From Microbacterium sp. SORGH_AS_0862 (GTDB taxonomy: Bacteria; Actinomycetota; Actinomycetes; Actinomycetales; Microbacteriaceae): 64,000 nt of DNA. The first letter of the stretch is position 1; each line of letters starts with the position of its first letter. Below are positions 1-8,787 of this stretch, in pieces. Below the pieces are notes generated by a model. The model ran no database searches. It was given only the letters and a program-made list of their open reading frames with translations, and was not told the origin of the DNA. A program made the translations under genes and the position numbers. The stretch spans positions 2,170,001 through 2,234,000 of the forward strand of contig NZ_JAUTAY010000001.1 of the NCBI RefSeq assembly GCF_030818795.1. The letters run 5' to 3'.

Positions 1-267
1 TCAGGGGGAACGGGGCGAGCTTGACGGGATCGAGCGTCGTGTCGACGCCCGCGACGAACAGCGGTCCGAGCGCCCAGCCGAGCACGAGGATGCCACCGCC
101 CGCGGTCACCACCATCGTCACCACATCGAGGCCGGCGAAGCCCGCCGCGAACAGCCCGATCCACACGCCGATCAGGAGCCCGACGGCCCAGAGCCCGCCG
201 AGGATGAACCCGACGAGCTGCCAGGGGTTGGCGGCGAGGGTGTTGCCGAGGACGCGGAAGCGCAGCT

Positions 268-286
<19 letters not shown>
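1..286 (-). CDS. ABC-2 exporter permease, 5' part only
   Basis: This is the N-terminal 95 codons of a membrane protein that runs off the left edge. The GTG start at 284-286 is chosen because a GGAGGG Shine-Dalgarno lies 6 nt upstream. It overlaps the end of the ABC ATPase gene by 19 nt, so the two are translationally coupled. The visible protein has a short basic N-terminus and two hydrophobic segments, roughly residues 17-45 and 50-75. Position directly after an exporter-type ATPase makes it the membrane partner of that ATPase; the substrate cannot be told from this fragment. Confidence 0.7.
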
Positions 287-1071
<785 letters not shown>

Positions 1072-1137
1072 GCGCCCCATCCTAGGAGCGCGCTGTGCGC
1101 GCCCTCCAGGGGTGGCGCGCGATTCGGCCCGTGGCAC

Positions 1138-1890
1138 TCACCCCAGAGACGCGATCCATTCGGTGAAGCTCTGTCGTCCGATCGTGGCGCCGGCGTCGGG
1201 CAGGAGTCGACCGTCGCGCATCGCTCGTCCGAACGATCCGGGCAATGACACCGCCGGGATCCACCCGTGATGACCCGTGGCGCGGGCGTAGCGCCGGACC
1301 ATGTCGACGAGGCTCTCTTCGTGCGGGCCCGCCAGATCCGGAACGCGTCCGCACGCCGGCATCTCGGCGAGATCGACCAGGCGCCCTGCGACCTCGTCAG
1401 CGGCGACGGGCTGCGTACGCATCCGCGGGGCGAGGTGGATCGGACCGCGGGAGGCGACGGTGAACATCTGCGCCGCGAACTCGTGGAACTGGGTCGCCCG
1501 GAGAATCGTCCACGGGATCGCGCCCTGCTGCACCGCGTGTTCCTGGGCCACCTTCCCGGCGTAGTAGGCGGTGGGTGCGCGGTCGACGCCCACGATGGAG
1601 AGGGCGATGTGGTGGATGACCCCCGCTCGCTCCTCTGCGGACAGCAACGCCCGCGTCGTGGACTCGAAGAAGGCGACCGAGACCGCGTCGCTCCGGCTGC
1701 CGACGCTGAGGACATCGACGACCGCATCGCACCCCTCGATCCGCGCCGCGGCGGAAGTGATGCCGTCGGGTGCCGTGAGGTCGATGCCGGTCACGCGCGA
1801 GAGCAAGCGCACCTCATGTCCCCGTCGCTCGGCCTCGTGCGCGAGTTTGCCGCCGAGCAGCCCGGTTCCTCCCGCGATCGCGATTCGCAT
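1138..1890 (-). CDS. NAD(P)-binding epimerase/NmrA-like protein, ECF41 partner (COE protein)
   Basis: A 250-residue short-chain-dehydrogenase/NmrA-like protein. The Rossmann loop GGTGLLG is at residues 7-13 after a beta-strand start. The start at 1888-1890 follows a GAGAGG Shine-Dalgarno by 7 nt. It is divergent from an ECF41 sigma gene, the classic arrangement for this sigma group, whose target is a carboxymuconolactone decarboxylase, oxidoreductase or epimerase (COE) gene. An ECF41-like promoter lies 45-71 nt upstream (separate entry). Likely a cytosolic NAD(P)H-dependent reductase or epimerase; the substrate is not known even for well-studied ECF41 systems. Confidence 0.82.
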   Translation of the reverse strand: MRIAIAGGTGLLGGKLAHEAERRGHEVRLLSRVTGIDLTAPDGITSAAARIEGCDAVVDVLSVGSRSDAVSVAFFESTTRALLSAEERAGVIHHIALSIVGVDRAPTAYYAGKVAQEHAVQQGAIPWTILRATQFHEFAAQMFTVASRGPIHLAPRMRTQPVAADEVAGRLVDLAEMPACGRVPDLAGPHEESLVDMVRRYARATGHHGWIPAVSLPGSFGRAMRDGRLLPDAGATIGRQSFTEWIASLG

Positions 1891-1934
1891 GTCACGTCCT
1901 CTCCGCCCCGTCCTTCGGGTGCTTCTGTGTCTTC

Positions 1935-1961
1935 GACGACACAGCACCGCAGAACGTGAGG
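1935..1961 (-). promoter_or_regulatory. ECF41-type promoter for the epimerase gene
   Basis: On the minus strand the -35 region reads CCTCACG (1955-1961), then exactly 16 nt, then CGTC (1935-1938). The published ECF41 consensus is TGTCACA, 16 nt, CGTC. The -35 match is partial (core TCAC). The context around CGTC, TGTGTCGTCGAA, is identical to that of the opposing promoter, and the two -35 boxes overlap by 2 nt. Confidence 0.55.
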
Positions 1962-1986
1962 TCACAATCGGAGAGGCTGTGTCGTC
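1960..1986 (+). promoter_or_regulatory. ECF41-type promoter for the sigma gene (autoregulation)
   Basis: GGTCACA (1960-1966), 16 nt, then CGTC (1983-1986), one mismatch from the ECF41 consensus TGTCACA-N16-CGTC. It lies 22 nt before the sigma factor ATG, implying that the sigma factor drives its own gene as well as the divergent epimerase gene. Confidence 0.7.
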
Positions 1987-2008
1987 GAACGGATGAGAGG
2001 GGGCAGCC

Positions 2009-2887
2009 ATGCGCGATGTCGAGAGTGAGCGGGTGTCGCTGGTGGCTCTCGCCTATCGGATGCTGGGCGACGTGGGCGAGGCCGAGGACGCGGTGCAGGA
2101 GGCGTACCTGCGCTGGGTGGCGCTGAGCGAACAGGAGCGAGCCGCCATCGACCGGCCTGGGGCGTGGCTCAATCGCGTCACCTCGCGCATCTGCCTCGAC
2201 GTGCTCGGTTCGGCGAGAGCTCGTCGCGAGCGTTATGTCGGGCCGTGGCTCCCCGAGCCGGTGCCCGCGTCCGGCGCTATCGGTGCGGCTCGGCTGGTGA
2301 CGGATCCGCTCGACTCGGTCACGCTGGACGACTCCGTGAGTCTCGCGCTGCAGATCGTCCTCGACGCCATGACACCCGCCGAGCGGGTGGCTTTCGTGAT
2401 GCACGATGTGTTCGGGGTCCCTTTCGCCGAGATCGCCGAGACGGTCGGACGCTCGCCCGCAGCGGTGCGCCGGCTCGCGGCATCCGCCCGGCGAAAAGTC
2501 GGGGAGGAACGCGGGCGACGCGCGTCACGCGCCGTTCACGACCAGGTGGTCATGGCGTTCGCCGCGGCGTGCGCGAGTGGACGGCTCGAGGAGCTGGTGG
2601 TCGCGCTGGATCCTGGGGTCGTCCTGACCTCGGACGGGGGAGGTCGGGTCTCCGCCGCGCGTCGTCCCGTCGTCGGCGCGGACAACGTCGCGAGGTTCGT
2701 CCTCGGGATCCTCGCCAAGCAGCCCGGTGCGAGCCTGGAGCCCGTGGAGACGGGTGACGGTCTCGGGTACCTGCTGCGCCAGGGCGGTGAAGCCGTCGGG
2801 CTCGCCGCGTTCGGGGTCGACACCGCCGGCAGGATCGTGGACGTCTGGCTCGTGCGCAATCCTGACAAGCTCAGGCTGTGGGCGTGA
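2009..2887 (+). CDS. ECF41-family RNA polymerase sigma factor with SnoaL-like C-terminal domain
   Basis: A 292-residue ECF sigma factor: sigma-2 at about residues 8-75, sigma-4 at about 105-165, then a roughly 120-residue SnoaL-like extension. All three hallmark ECF41 motifs are visible: WLPEP in the linker (80-84), DGGGR (209-213) and NPDKL close to the C-terminus (284-288). ECF41 factors have no classical anti-sigma factor; the fused C-terminal domain controls activity. The ATG follows an AGGGGG Shine-Dalgarno. The gene is divergent from its probable target with facing ECF41-type promoters. The inducing signal is unknown. Confidence 0.92.
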   Translation: MRDVESERVSLVALAYRMLGDVGEAEDAVQEAYLRWVALSEQERAAIDRPGAWLNRVTSRICLDVLGSARARRERYVGPWLPEPVPASGAIGAARLVTDPLDSVTLDDSVSLALQIVLDAMTPAERVAFVMHDVFGVPFAEIAETVGRSPAAVRRLAASARRKVGEERGRRASRAVHDQVVMAFAAACASGRLEELVVALDPGVVLTSDGGGRVSAARRPVVGADNVARFVLGILAKQPGASLEPVETGDGLGYLLRQGGEAVGLAAFGVDTAGRIVDVWLVRNPDKLRLWA

Positions 2888-2890
2888 GTC

Positions 2891-3115
2891 TCAGAGCTGG
2901 GCGCCGTCGTCGTCCCGGTCGTAGATGCCGACGTTGCGACCCCGCCACGACTCGTAGGCGATGAGCCACCCGATCGACACGATCAGAGCGAGGAGCAGAC
3001 CGATCCAGACCGAGCCCAGGGCGATGCCGACCACGACACCCGCCGCGAACAGGGCCAGCGTCCCCAGGATCCACATGGTGCGACCGCGCGGCCAGCCCGT
3101 TCTCGAGTTCGTCAT
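2891..3115 (-). CDS. small two-helix membrane protein
   Basis: A 74-residue protein with a polar N-terminus containing basic residues, two adjacent hydrophobic stretches (about residues 14-32 and 34-50) and an acidic tail. No family recognised. Its ATG is 6 nt after TACGCT (3122-3127), a leaderless promoter pattern, so it is transcribed alone. It ends 3 nt from the convergent sigma gene. Probably an inner-membrane protein of unknown role. Confidence 0.65.
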   Translation of the reverse strand: MTNSRTGWPRGRTMWILGTLALFAAGVVVGIALGSVWIGLLLALIVSIGWLIAYESWRGRNVGIYDRDDDGAQL

Positions 3116-3139
3116 GCGCCCAGCGTAGGGGGTGGACGG

Positions 3140-4114
3140 TCAGCGCGAGCGGTGATCCTCCGGCGCCAGGCGCGCACCGCGGCGCTGCTCGTGCACGCCG
3201 CTGGCCGCGAGCAGCCGGATCACCCGCTGACGCTGTCCCGCCCATGGGGCGAGCAGCTCCAGCATGGTGTCGTCGTCGACGCGGTGGCCCGTGAGCGCGT
3301 GCCCGACCTCGTGCGCGAGGTGGTAGTCGCCGACGCTCACCGCGTCCGCATCGCCCCAGGCACGGATGCGCGTCTCGGCCGAGGTCCACGGGCCGATGCC
3401 GGGAAGGCTCGTGAGGATGCGGTCGCGCTCCGAGTTGTCATGGGCCGCCGCCATCGCGCGGACGATGCTGTCGCCGTGCGCGGCTGCCTTGACCACGGCG
3501 CGGGACTGCGGCGGCTCGAGTCCTGCGCGGTGCCAGGCCCAGGAGGGGATGCGTCGCCACTGGTCGACGGTGGGAGGCGCGAACATCGGGCGCGGGGTGG
3601 GGCCGGGGGCGCGCTCGCCGAACCAGGTGACGATCCGACGCCATGCTCCGAATGCCTGCAGGCCCGTGACCTTCTGCTCGAAGATCGCGCTCGCGAGGGC
3701 GTCGAAGACGAGATCGGTGCGGCTGAGGCGGAGCCCCTGGTGGCGATGGTGCGATGACGCGATGAGCGGATGCCGGGAGGCGTCGAAGTCGCCCTGCTCA
3801 TCATGCGCGCCGCACAGTGCAGGAGCCTGGTCGAGCACCCAGTCGGCTCCGGGACCCCACGCCGCCAGTCGGATCCCGACGCCGCTCGCGCGGAGGGCGA
3901 GGGTGGCGATGCCCTCGGGGGTTCTGCTCGCGCGCCAGATGACGTGCCCGTCGACGACGAGGGTGGGATCGTGCGTTCCCCGCCGCTGGAACACGACGGT
4001 CCGGTGCAGATCCAGCTCGCGGCGGGGACGGTAGACGCTCTCGCGGAATCGCGCATGCAGCGGTGCGGCGGGACGAGGCGGGCGGTGCCCGATCGTCGAC
4101 GTGGCCGCATCCAT
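3140..4114 (-). CDS. AlkA-like DNA glycosylase (HhH-GPD family)
   Basis: A 324-residue helix-hairpin-helix DNA glycosylase, probably excising alkylated bases such as 3-methyladenine. The hairpin LPGIGPWTSAE is at about residues 237-247 and the catalytic aspartate lies in GDYHLAH (Asp263). The roughly 110-residue N-terminal part resembles the AlkA N-domain. The ATG at 4112-4114 is preferred to GTG at 4118-4120 because TAGGGT (4121-4126) ends exactly 6 nt before it; the GTG would abut the -10 box. It stands alone between a small membrane gene and a regulator. Confidence 0.85.
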   Translation of the reverse strand: MDAATSTIGHRPPRPAAPLHARFRESVYRPRRELDLHRTVVFQRRGTHDPTLVVDGHVIWRASRTPEGIATLALRASGVGIRLAAWGPGADWVLDQAPALCGAHDEQGDFDASRHPLIASSHHRHQGLRLSRTDLVFDALASAIFEQKVTGLQAFGAWRRIVTWFGERAPGPTPRPMFAPPTVDQWRRIPSWAWHRAGLEPPQSRAVVKAAAHGDSIVRAMAAAHDNSERDRILTSLPGIGPWTSAETRIRAWGDADAVSVGDYHLAHEVGHALTGHRVDDDTMLELLAPWAGQRQRVIRLLAASGVHEQRRGARLAPEDHRSR

Positions 4115-4156
4115 GTGCACACCCTACGTCGGCCCGCCGACAGCGGGCCGACCGGC

Positions 4157-4876
4157 TCAGAACCGGTCGGGGGAGGGCGTGCCGTGGCCGTATCGGATGG
4201 CGACGTCGGCGTGCCGGTCGAAGCGGTAGCCGACCCCGCGCACCGTGCGCACGATGTCCTCGAAGCGCCCGAGCTTGGCGCGCAGGCGCCGCACGTGCAC
4301 GTCGATCGTGCGCTCGCCCGGAGCGTCTGAGTCGCCCTGCTGCCAGAGGGAGCCGACCAGCTCGGCGCGCTCGATCGTGCGGCCCTCGCGCAGCACGAGA
4401 TACTGCAGCAGCTCGAACTCCTTGAACGTGAAGGCGGCGGACTCGCCGTCGATCAGCACGCGCTTGCGCGAGATGTCGACGACGACGCCGGCCTCGGCAC
4501 GCTCCTCGACCTCGGTCTCGGGCTTCGTGCGGGCTACCGCGGACGGTTCGTGCAGCGCGAGGCGCACCACGTCGACGTCACGGCCGCCGGCCCCGACGGG
4601 GGCCAGAGCCACGGTCGCGTAGGTCTCGGCGGCGGGGGCCAGGTCGTGCAGCGTGCGGCGAAGCGCCTCGACGATCGTGCCGAGGGAGACGCCGGATGCG
4701 GCGGCCTTCGCCTCGTCGAAGCCGACGTAGAGCGCGAAGCCGCGCGGCGCGGTGCCGGCGGGAAGACTCCGCTCGGCGGCGGCGGGCGCCGGAGCGGGGG
4801 ATGCGGGAGCGTCGGTGACCAGACGCAGAGCGGGGCGGGCGGTGGAGCGGTCGTCGAGAGCAACGGGAGTGGACAT
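4157..4876 (-). CDS. orphan OmpR/PhoB-type winged-helix transcriptional regulator
   Basis: A 239-residue protein whose C-terminal ~100 residues (about 135-235) form a PhoB-type winged helix: the FKEFELLQYLVLREGRT stretch, RTIDVHVRRLRAKLG as the recognition-helix region, and TVRGVGYRF as the wing. The N-terminal half is Ala/Pro-rich and lacks the receiver-domain acidic pocket and phospho-aspartate, and no histidine kinase gene is adjacent. It may be controlled by abundance or a ligand rather than phosphorylation. A 422-bp upstream gap holds a likely promoter and repeated TTGTCA half-sites (separate entries). Target genes unknown. Confidence 0.85.
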   Translation of the reverse strand: MSTPVALDDRSTARPALRLVTDAPASPAPAPAAAERSLPAGTAPRGFALYVGFDEAKAAASGVSLGTIVEALRRTLHDLAPAAETYATVALAPVGAGGRDVDVVRLALHEPSAVARTKPETEVEERAEAGVVVDISRKRVLIDGESAAFTFKEFELLQYLVLREGRTIERAELVGSLWQQGDSDAPGERTIDVHVRRLRAKLGRFEDIVRTVRGVGYRFDRHADVAIRYGHGTPSPDRF

Positions 4877-5048
4877 GTGCGGATTCCTTGCCGGAAGAGG
4901 AACCGGGACTCGTGCCCGATTCGCGTGTTGTCAGTCGCGGCCCAGGGTCAGGGCCGGGTGCGCAGCATCACAGAGCGGATGCGGAGGACGCGCGGCGCTT
5001 CAGATGCGCGGCGGCGTCGGACGGGGTGACCGAGTCAGCGGCACATTC

Positions 5049-5131
5049 GACAACACATGACAATGCGGCCGGCCATCATGGAGCCGGCAGTCCCGTTCGC
5101 CTCCCAGGCGGACAGAGAACGTGCATTGTCA
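5049..5131 (-). promoter_or_regulatory. clustered TTGTC half-sites upstream of winged-helix gene
   Basis: On the minus strand TTGTCATGTGTTGTCG (5049-5064) has two half-sites spaced 10 nt apart, the spacing typical of OmpR-type tandem binding. GCATTGTCA (5123-5131) is the exact inverse of TGACAATGC (5058-5066). Another TTGTCAGTC lies near 4928. The cluster falls between the predicted promoter and the gene, as expected for autoregulation by the orphan regulator. Binding is inferred. Confidence 0.45.
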
Positions 5132-5143
5132 GTCATGTGGCCG

Positions 5144-5173
5144 ATTATGACGTGCCGGGCGTGTCCACGTCAA
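5144..5173 (-). promoter_or_regulatory. sigma70-type promoter for winged-helix regulator
   Basis: Minus strand: TTGACG (5168-5173), an 18-nt spacer, then CATAAT (5144-5149). The predicted start near 5137 gives an untranslated leader of about 260 nt, and the TTGTCA inverted repeat overlaps the start region. Confidence 0.45.
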
Positions 5174-5216
5174 ACGGACGGGGCGTTCCTTTTTGTTGTT
5201 TCTTCCGCGAAACACC

Positions 5217-5246
5217 TTGCGCTCGCATCCGGTTGTGATCTACAGT
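5217..5246 (+). promoter_or_regulatory. promoter of the LacI-family gene
   Basis: TTGCGC (5217-5222), an 18-nt spacer and TACAGT (5241-5246). The LacI-type operator at 5262-5277 sits just downstream of the predicted transcription start, consistent with autorepression. Confidence 0.5.
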
Positions 5247-5261
5247 CCTGGACGAAGCGAC

Positions 5262-5277
5262 GTCGAAGCGCTTCGAC
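5262..5277. promoter_or_regulatory. LacI-family operator 1 (upstream of regulator)
   Basis: A perfect 16-bp palindrome, GTCGAAGCGCTTCGAC, with the central CG typical of LacI-family sites. Its core TCGAAGCGCTTCGA recurs once, upstream of the transporter genes. Confidence 0.8.
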
Positions 5278-5298
5278 CAACCCGACGAAGAGGATGAG

Positions 5299-6312
5299 AT
5301 GGTCACGATCAACGAGGTGGCGCAGGCCGCCGGCGTGTCGATCTCGACCGTTTCCTACGCCCTCAGCGGCAAACGGCCCGTCGCCGTCGACACCCGCCGG
5401 CGCATCGAGAAGGCGGTCGCCGAGCTCGGCTACAGCCCGAACGCCGGCGCGCGCATGCTCGCAGGGCGGCGCACCCAGATCTTCGCGCTCACCGAGCCAT
5501 TGCGCATCGACACCCACGCCCCGACGCACATGGCGTTCGTCCTCGCCACGGCCGTCGCCGCCCGGCGCAACGACTACGACATCCTGCTGCTGACCGATGA
5601 GGACGCCCAGGCGGGGATGCGGCGGGTCGCCGCGAGCGGGCTGGTCGACGCCATCCTGGTGCTCGACGTCGCCCCGGACGATGCGCGCGTGGAGCTGTCG
5701 CGTCAGATCGAGCTCCCGAGCATCTTCATCGGCGTGCCCGACGATCGCGAGGGGCTGGTGTGCGTCGACCTCGACTTCGAGCGGGCCGCCGCGCTCGCGG
5801 CCGACCGGCTGATCGACGCGGGGCATCGCTCGATCGGCATGCTGGGTCACCCCGAGATCTCCTACGAGCGCTCGAACTTCCCGCCCCGTGTGCGCGCGGG
5901 CTTCGAGCGTGCGGCCGCCCGCCGCGGCGTCGAGACCGCCTTCCGCTTCGCCGGTCAATCGCGTCCGACGACCGCGACGATCCGCGACGCGGTAAGGGGC
6001 CTGCTGGCCGAGGGTGTGAGCGCGATCGTGCTGCACTGCGCGGAGGACGTCCACCAGGGCGTGCTCGACGCGCTCGCGGATGCGGGACTGAGTGTGCCCG
6101 GCGACATCTCGATCGTCTCCGTGGGCTCATCGTTCGACACCGCCGCCCTGAGCACGCCGCTCGACTCCATTCCTCTCGTTCCCGCTGAAAGCTGCGAGCT
6201 CGCCGTCGAGCTCGCAGTCACCGCCCTGTCCGGATCCGCTCCGGAACCGGGCGTGCACCTCATCGCCCCCCACTACCTCGACGTCGGATCCGTCGCCGCC
6301 CCGTCGAGATGA
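5299..6312 (+). CDS. LacI-family transcriptional repressor of the sugar locus
   Basis: A 337-residue LacI/GalR regulator. The N-terminal helix-turn-helix (VTINEVAQAAGVSISTVSYAL, residues 2-22) is followed by the hinge helix and a periplasmic-binding-protein-like effector domain (about 60-330). A GAGGATGAG Shine-Dalgarno precedes the ATG. Matching palindromic operators sit 22 nt before this gene and again before the solute-binding-protein gene, so it most likely represses itself and the downstream transporter-glycosidase operon until an oligosaccharide binds. Inducer identity is inferred from the enzymes (xyloglucan fragments). Confidence 0.92.
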   Translation: MVTINEVAQAAGVSISTVSYALSGKRPVAVDTRRRIEKAVAELGYSPNAGARMLAGRRTQIFALTEPLRIDTHAPTHMAFVLATAVAARRNDYDILLLTDEDAQAGMRRVAASGLVDAILVLDVAPDDARVELSRQIELPSIFIGVPDDREGLVCVDLDFERAAALAADRLIDAGHRSIGMLGHPEISYERSNFPPRVRAGFERAAARRGVETAFRFAGQSRPTTATIRDAVRGLLAEGVSAIVLHCAEDVHQGVLDALADAGLSVPGDISIVSVGSSFDTAALSTPLDSIPLVPAESCELAVELAVTALSGSAPEPGVHLIAPHYLDVGSVAAPSR

Positions 6313-6345
6313 CCCTCTTTCCGCTGTCCCTTCTCCTGCGCGTTG

Positions 6346-6359
6346 TCGAAGCGCTTCGA
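6346..6359. promoter_or_regulatory. LacI-family operator 2 (upstream of transporter operon)
   Basis: The perfect 14-bp palindrome TCGAAGCGCTTCGA, identical to the core of operator 1, lies 65 nt before the solute-binding-protein start. No strong sigma70 boxes are obvious around it. Confidence 0.8.
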
Positions 6360-6424
6360 TATGCCCGCTTCGCCCGTCCCGCAACACCCGACCACCGACG
6401 GTCACCATGAAAGGAGTGCCGAAG

Positions 6425-7738
6425 ATGGCACGCATCACATCACGCACCACACACCGCTCCCTCATCCTGCTCGGCGGCGTCGCCGTGGCCGCCCTCGCCC
6501 TCAGCGCCTGCTCGGGTGGCGGCGGCAGCACGGAGGACTCCAACACCCTGACGCTCTGGCACTACGAGGGTGAAGACAGCGCCATGGGCAAGGCATGGGA
6601 CGAGGCGATCAAGGTCTTCGAAGAGGAGACCGGTGCCAAGGTCGACTTCGAGGCCAAGGGCTTCGAGCAGATCCGCTCCACCGCCAGCCAGGTCCTGAAC
6701 TCCGACGAGGCACCGGACATCATGGAGTACAACAAGGGCAACGCGACCGCGGGCCTGCTGGCCAGCCAGGGGCTGCTCACCGACATCACCTCGGCGGTCG
6801 AGGAGAACGGCTGGGCGGACAAGCTCGCCCCGTCGCTGCAGACCACCGCCCGTTACAGCGAGGACGGCGTCATGGGCGGCGACGCCTGGTACGGCGTCCC
6901 GAACTACGGTGAGTTCGTCACGGTGTACTACAACAAGCAGGCCTTCGCGGATGCGGGCCTCGAGGTGCCGACGACCTACGACGAGTTCGTGAAGGTGCTC
7001 GACGCGTTCGTCGCCAAGGGCATCACGCCGCTCGCCGAAGCGGGCGCGGAGTACCCGCTCGGGCAGCTCTGGTACCAGCTGGCGCTGAGCAAGGCCGACC
7101 GCTCGTGGGTCGACGACTACCAGCTCTACAAGAACCCGGTGGACTGGAACGACGAGCCCATCACCTACGCGACCGACACCCTCAAGGAGTACGTCGACGC
7201 CGGCTACATCTCTCCGGACGTGGCGGGCATGAAGGCGGAGGATGCGGGCACCGCGTTCATCGCCGGCAACTACCCGATCTTCGTGTCGGGCAGCTGGTGG
7301 TACGGCCGCTTCACCGAGGAGATCAGCGGGTACGACTGGGGCATCTTCAACTTCCCCGGCAGCAAGCTGAGCCTCGGCTCCTCGGGCAACCTCTGGGTCG
7401 TCCCGGAGAACGCGAAGAACAAGGACCTGGCCTACAAGTTCATCGACATCACGCTGCGCCCCGAGATCCAGGCGATCATCGGCAACAACGGCGGCGTTCC
7501 GGTGGCGGCGAACGAGTCCGACATCACGGATGAGAAGAGCAAGGAGCTCATCACCGCGTTCAACTCGATCCTCGACTCCGACGGCCTCTCGTTCTACCCG
7601 GACTGGCCCACGCCGACGTTCTACGACACCCTCGTCGCCCAGCTGCAGAACCTCGCCAACGGCAGCTCGACGCCCGAGCAGGTGCAGACCGGACTCGGTG
7701 ACGAGTACGAGTCGTACGTCTCTAGCCTGCGCGGCTGA
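6425..7738 (+). CDS. sugar ABC transporter solute-binding lipoprotein
   Basis: A 437-residue family 1 (CUT1) extracellular sugar-binding protein. A basic N-terminus and hydrophobic stretch lead to the lipobox LSAC, with the acylated cysteine followed by SGGGGS. Start 6425 is preferred to the ATG at 6407 because GGAG lies 8 nt before it. It should capture an oligosaccharide outside the membrane and pass it to the two following permeases. A perfect 14-bp stem-loop immediately follows the gene and probably keeps its transcript level above that of the permeases. Confidence 0.92.
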   Translation: MARITSRTTHRSLILLGGVAVAALALSACSGGGGSTEDSNTLTLWHYEGEDSAMGKAWDEAIKVFEEETGAKVDFEAKGFEQIRSTASQVLNSDEAPDIMEYNKGNATAGLLASQGLLTDITSAVEENGWADKLAPSLQTTARYSEDGVMGGDAWYGVPNYGEFVTVYYNKQAFADAGLEVPTTYDEFVKVLDAFVAKGITPLAEAGAEYPLGQLWYQLALSKADRSWVDDYQLYKNPVDWNDEPITYATDTLKEYVDAGYISPDVAGMKAEDAGTAFIAGNYPIFVSGSWWYGRFTEEISGYDWGIFNFPGSKLSLGSSGNLWVVPENAKNKDLAYKFIDITLRPEIQAIIGNNGGVPVAANESDITDEKSKELITAFNSILDSDGLSFYPDWPTPTFYDTLVAQLQNLANGSSTPEQVQTGLGDEYESYVSSLRG

Positions 7739-7743
7739 CCTCC

Positions 7744-7775
7744 GGTGGCGGAGGGGCGACCGCCCCTCCGCCACC
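7744..7775 (+). terminator. intra-operon stem-loop after the binding-protein gene
   Basis: A 14-bp perfect inverted repeat (7744-7757 with 7762-7775, loop GACC) lies between the solute-binding-protein stop and the first permease. There is no U-tract. Such hairpins in sugar operons act as partial terminators or 3' mRNA stabilisers, giving more binding protein than permease. Confidence 0.8.
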
Positions 7776-7806
7776 CCCATCCCTTCGACCAAGTGAGGAG
7801 ACGGTC

Positions 7807-8787
7807 ATGTCCGCCGTCCCGTTCGTGCGGCCGCCCAGAGCGCGGCGCGCCAAGCCCCTTCCCGAGGAGCCGCTGATCCCGCAGCGCGGGCGCGGATCCG
7901 CCGGCTACTGGCTCTACCTCATCCCCGGCCTGATCCTGCTCAGCGTCGTGATCCTGATCCCGCTCGTCTGGAACATCTACCTCTCGTTCACGAGCTGGCG
8001 CGGCATCAAGCCGCCGGAGTGGATCGGTGTCGAGAACTGGGTGCGCCTGTTCGGTGACACCAAGTTCTGGACCTCGTTCGGCAACAGCATCTGGATGATC
8101 GTGGCCATGGTGATCCTGCCCACGGTGCTGGGCCTCATCATCGCCGCACTCCTGTTCGACGTCGTCGGCCGCAAGTACGGCGGGCGTCTCGCGAGCTTCC
8201 TGCGCGCGACCTACTACCTTCCGCAGATCCTCCCTGCGGCCATCGCCGGTATCGTCATCGGCTGGGTGCTGCGCCCCGACGACGGCGCCCTCAACACGAT
8301 CCTCGAGAGCATCGGTCTCGGATCCCTCGCGCACAACTGGCTCGGCAGCCCCGACACGGCCCTCGGCGCGATCATGGTCGTGCTCGTCTGGGTGCAGCTC
8401 GGGTACCCGATCGTCGTCTTCATGGCGGCCCTGCAGCGCGTCGACCCCGAGCTCTACGAGGCCGCCGAACTCGACGGCGCGAACTGGTTCCAACGCTTCC
8501 GCTCGATCACGATGAGCATCATCCGTCCGGAGATCTTCGTCGTCACCCTCACCTGCACGATCGCCGCCCTCAAGGTCTTCGGCCCGGTCTACGTGCTGAC
8601 GCGCGGTGGCCCCGGCACCTCGACGATCGTGCCCGCCTACTACGCCTACAGCGAGTTCTTCCAGGCCCAGCAGGTCGGGTATGGAGCGACCATCGCCACC
8701 GCACTCACCATCGTCATCGCGATCGTCGCCGTGCTCTTCATCCGCGCGCAGAACGCGGCGGAGCGCAAGGAAAGGGAGGGCCGCTGA
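7807..8787 (+). CDS. sugar ABC transporter permease 1 (MalF type)
   Basis: A 326-residue CUT1 permease with about six membrane segments. The cytoplasmic EAA loop reads EAAELDGANWFQRFRSITM, the site that contacts the ATPase. A GAGGAG Shine-Dalgarno precedes the ATG. Its stop shares one base with the next permease start (TGATG). No ATPase gene is in the locus, so it presumably uses a shared MsiK/MalK-type ATPase encoded elsewhere, as is common in actinobacteria. Confidence 0.9.
   Translation: MSAVPFVRPPRARRAKPLPEEPLIPQRGRGSAGYWLYLIPGLILLSVVILIPLVWNIYLSFTSWRGIKPPEWIGVENWVRLFGDTKFWTSFGNSIWMIVAMVILPTVLGLIIAALLFDVVGRKYGGRLASFLRATYYLPQILPAAIAGIVIGWVLRPDDGALNTILESIGLGSLAHNWLGSPDTALGAIMVVLVWVQLGYPIVVFMAALQRVDPELYEAAELDGANWFQRFRSITMSIIRPEIFVVTLTCTIAALKVFGPVYVLTRGGPGTSTIVPAYYAYSEFFQAQQVGYGATIATALTIVIAIVAVLFIRAQNAAERKEREGR

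Larger units (their letters stand above)
4877..5298. other. long intergenic region between two regulators
   Basis: A 422-bp gap, the longest gene-free stretch in the window. It holds a minus-strand promoter with TTGTC-type half-sites for the winged-helix regulator, and on the right the plus-strand lacI promoter and operator. The middle (about 4935-5045) shows no convincing ORF, terminator or RNA structure. Confidence 0.6.
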
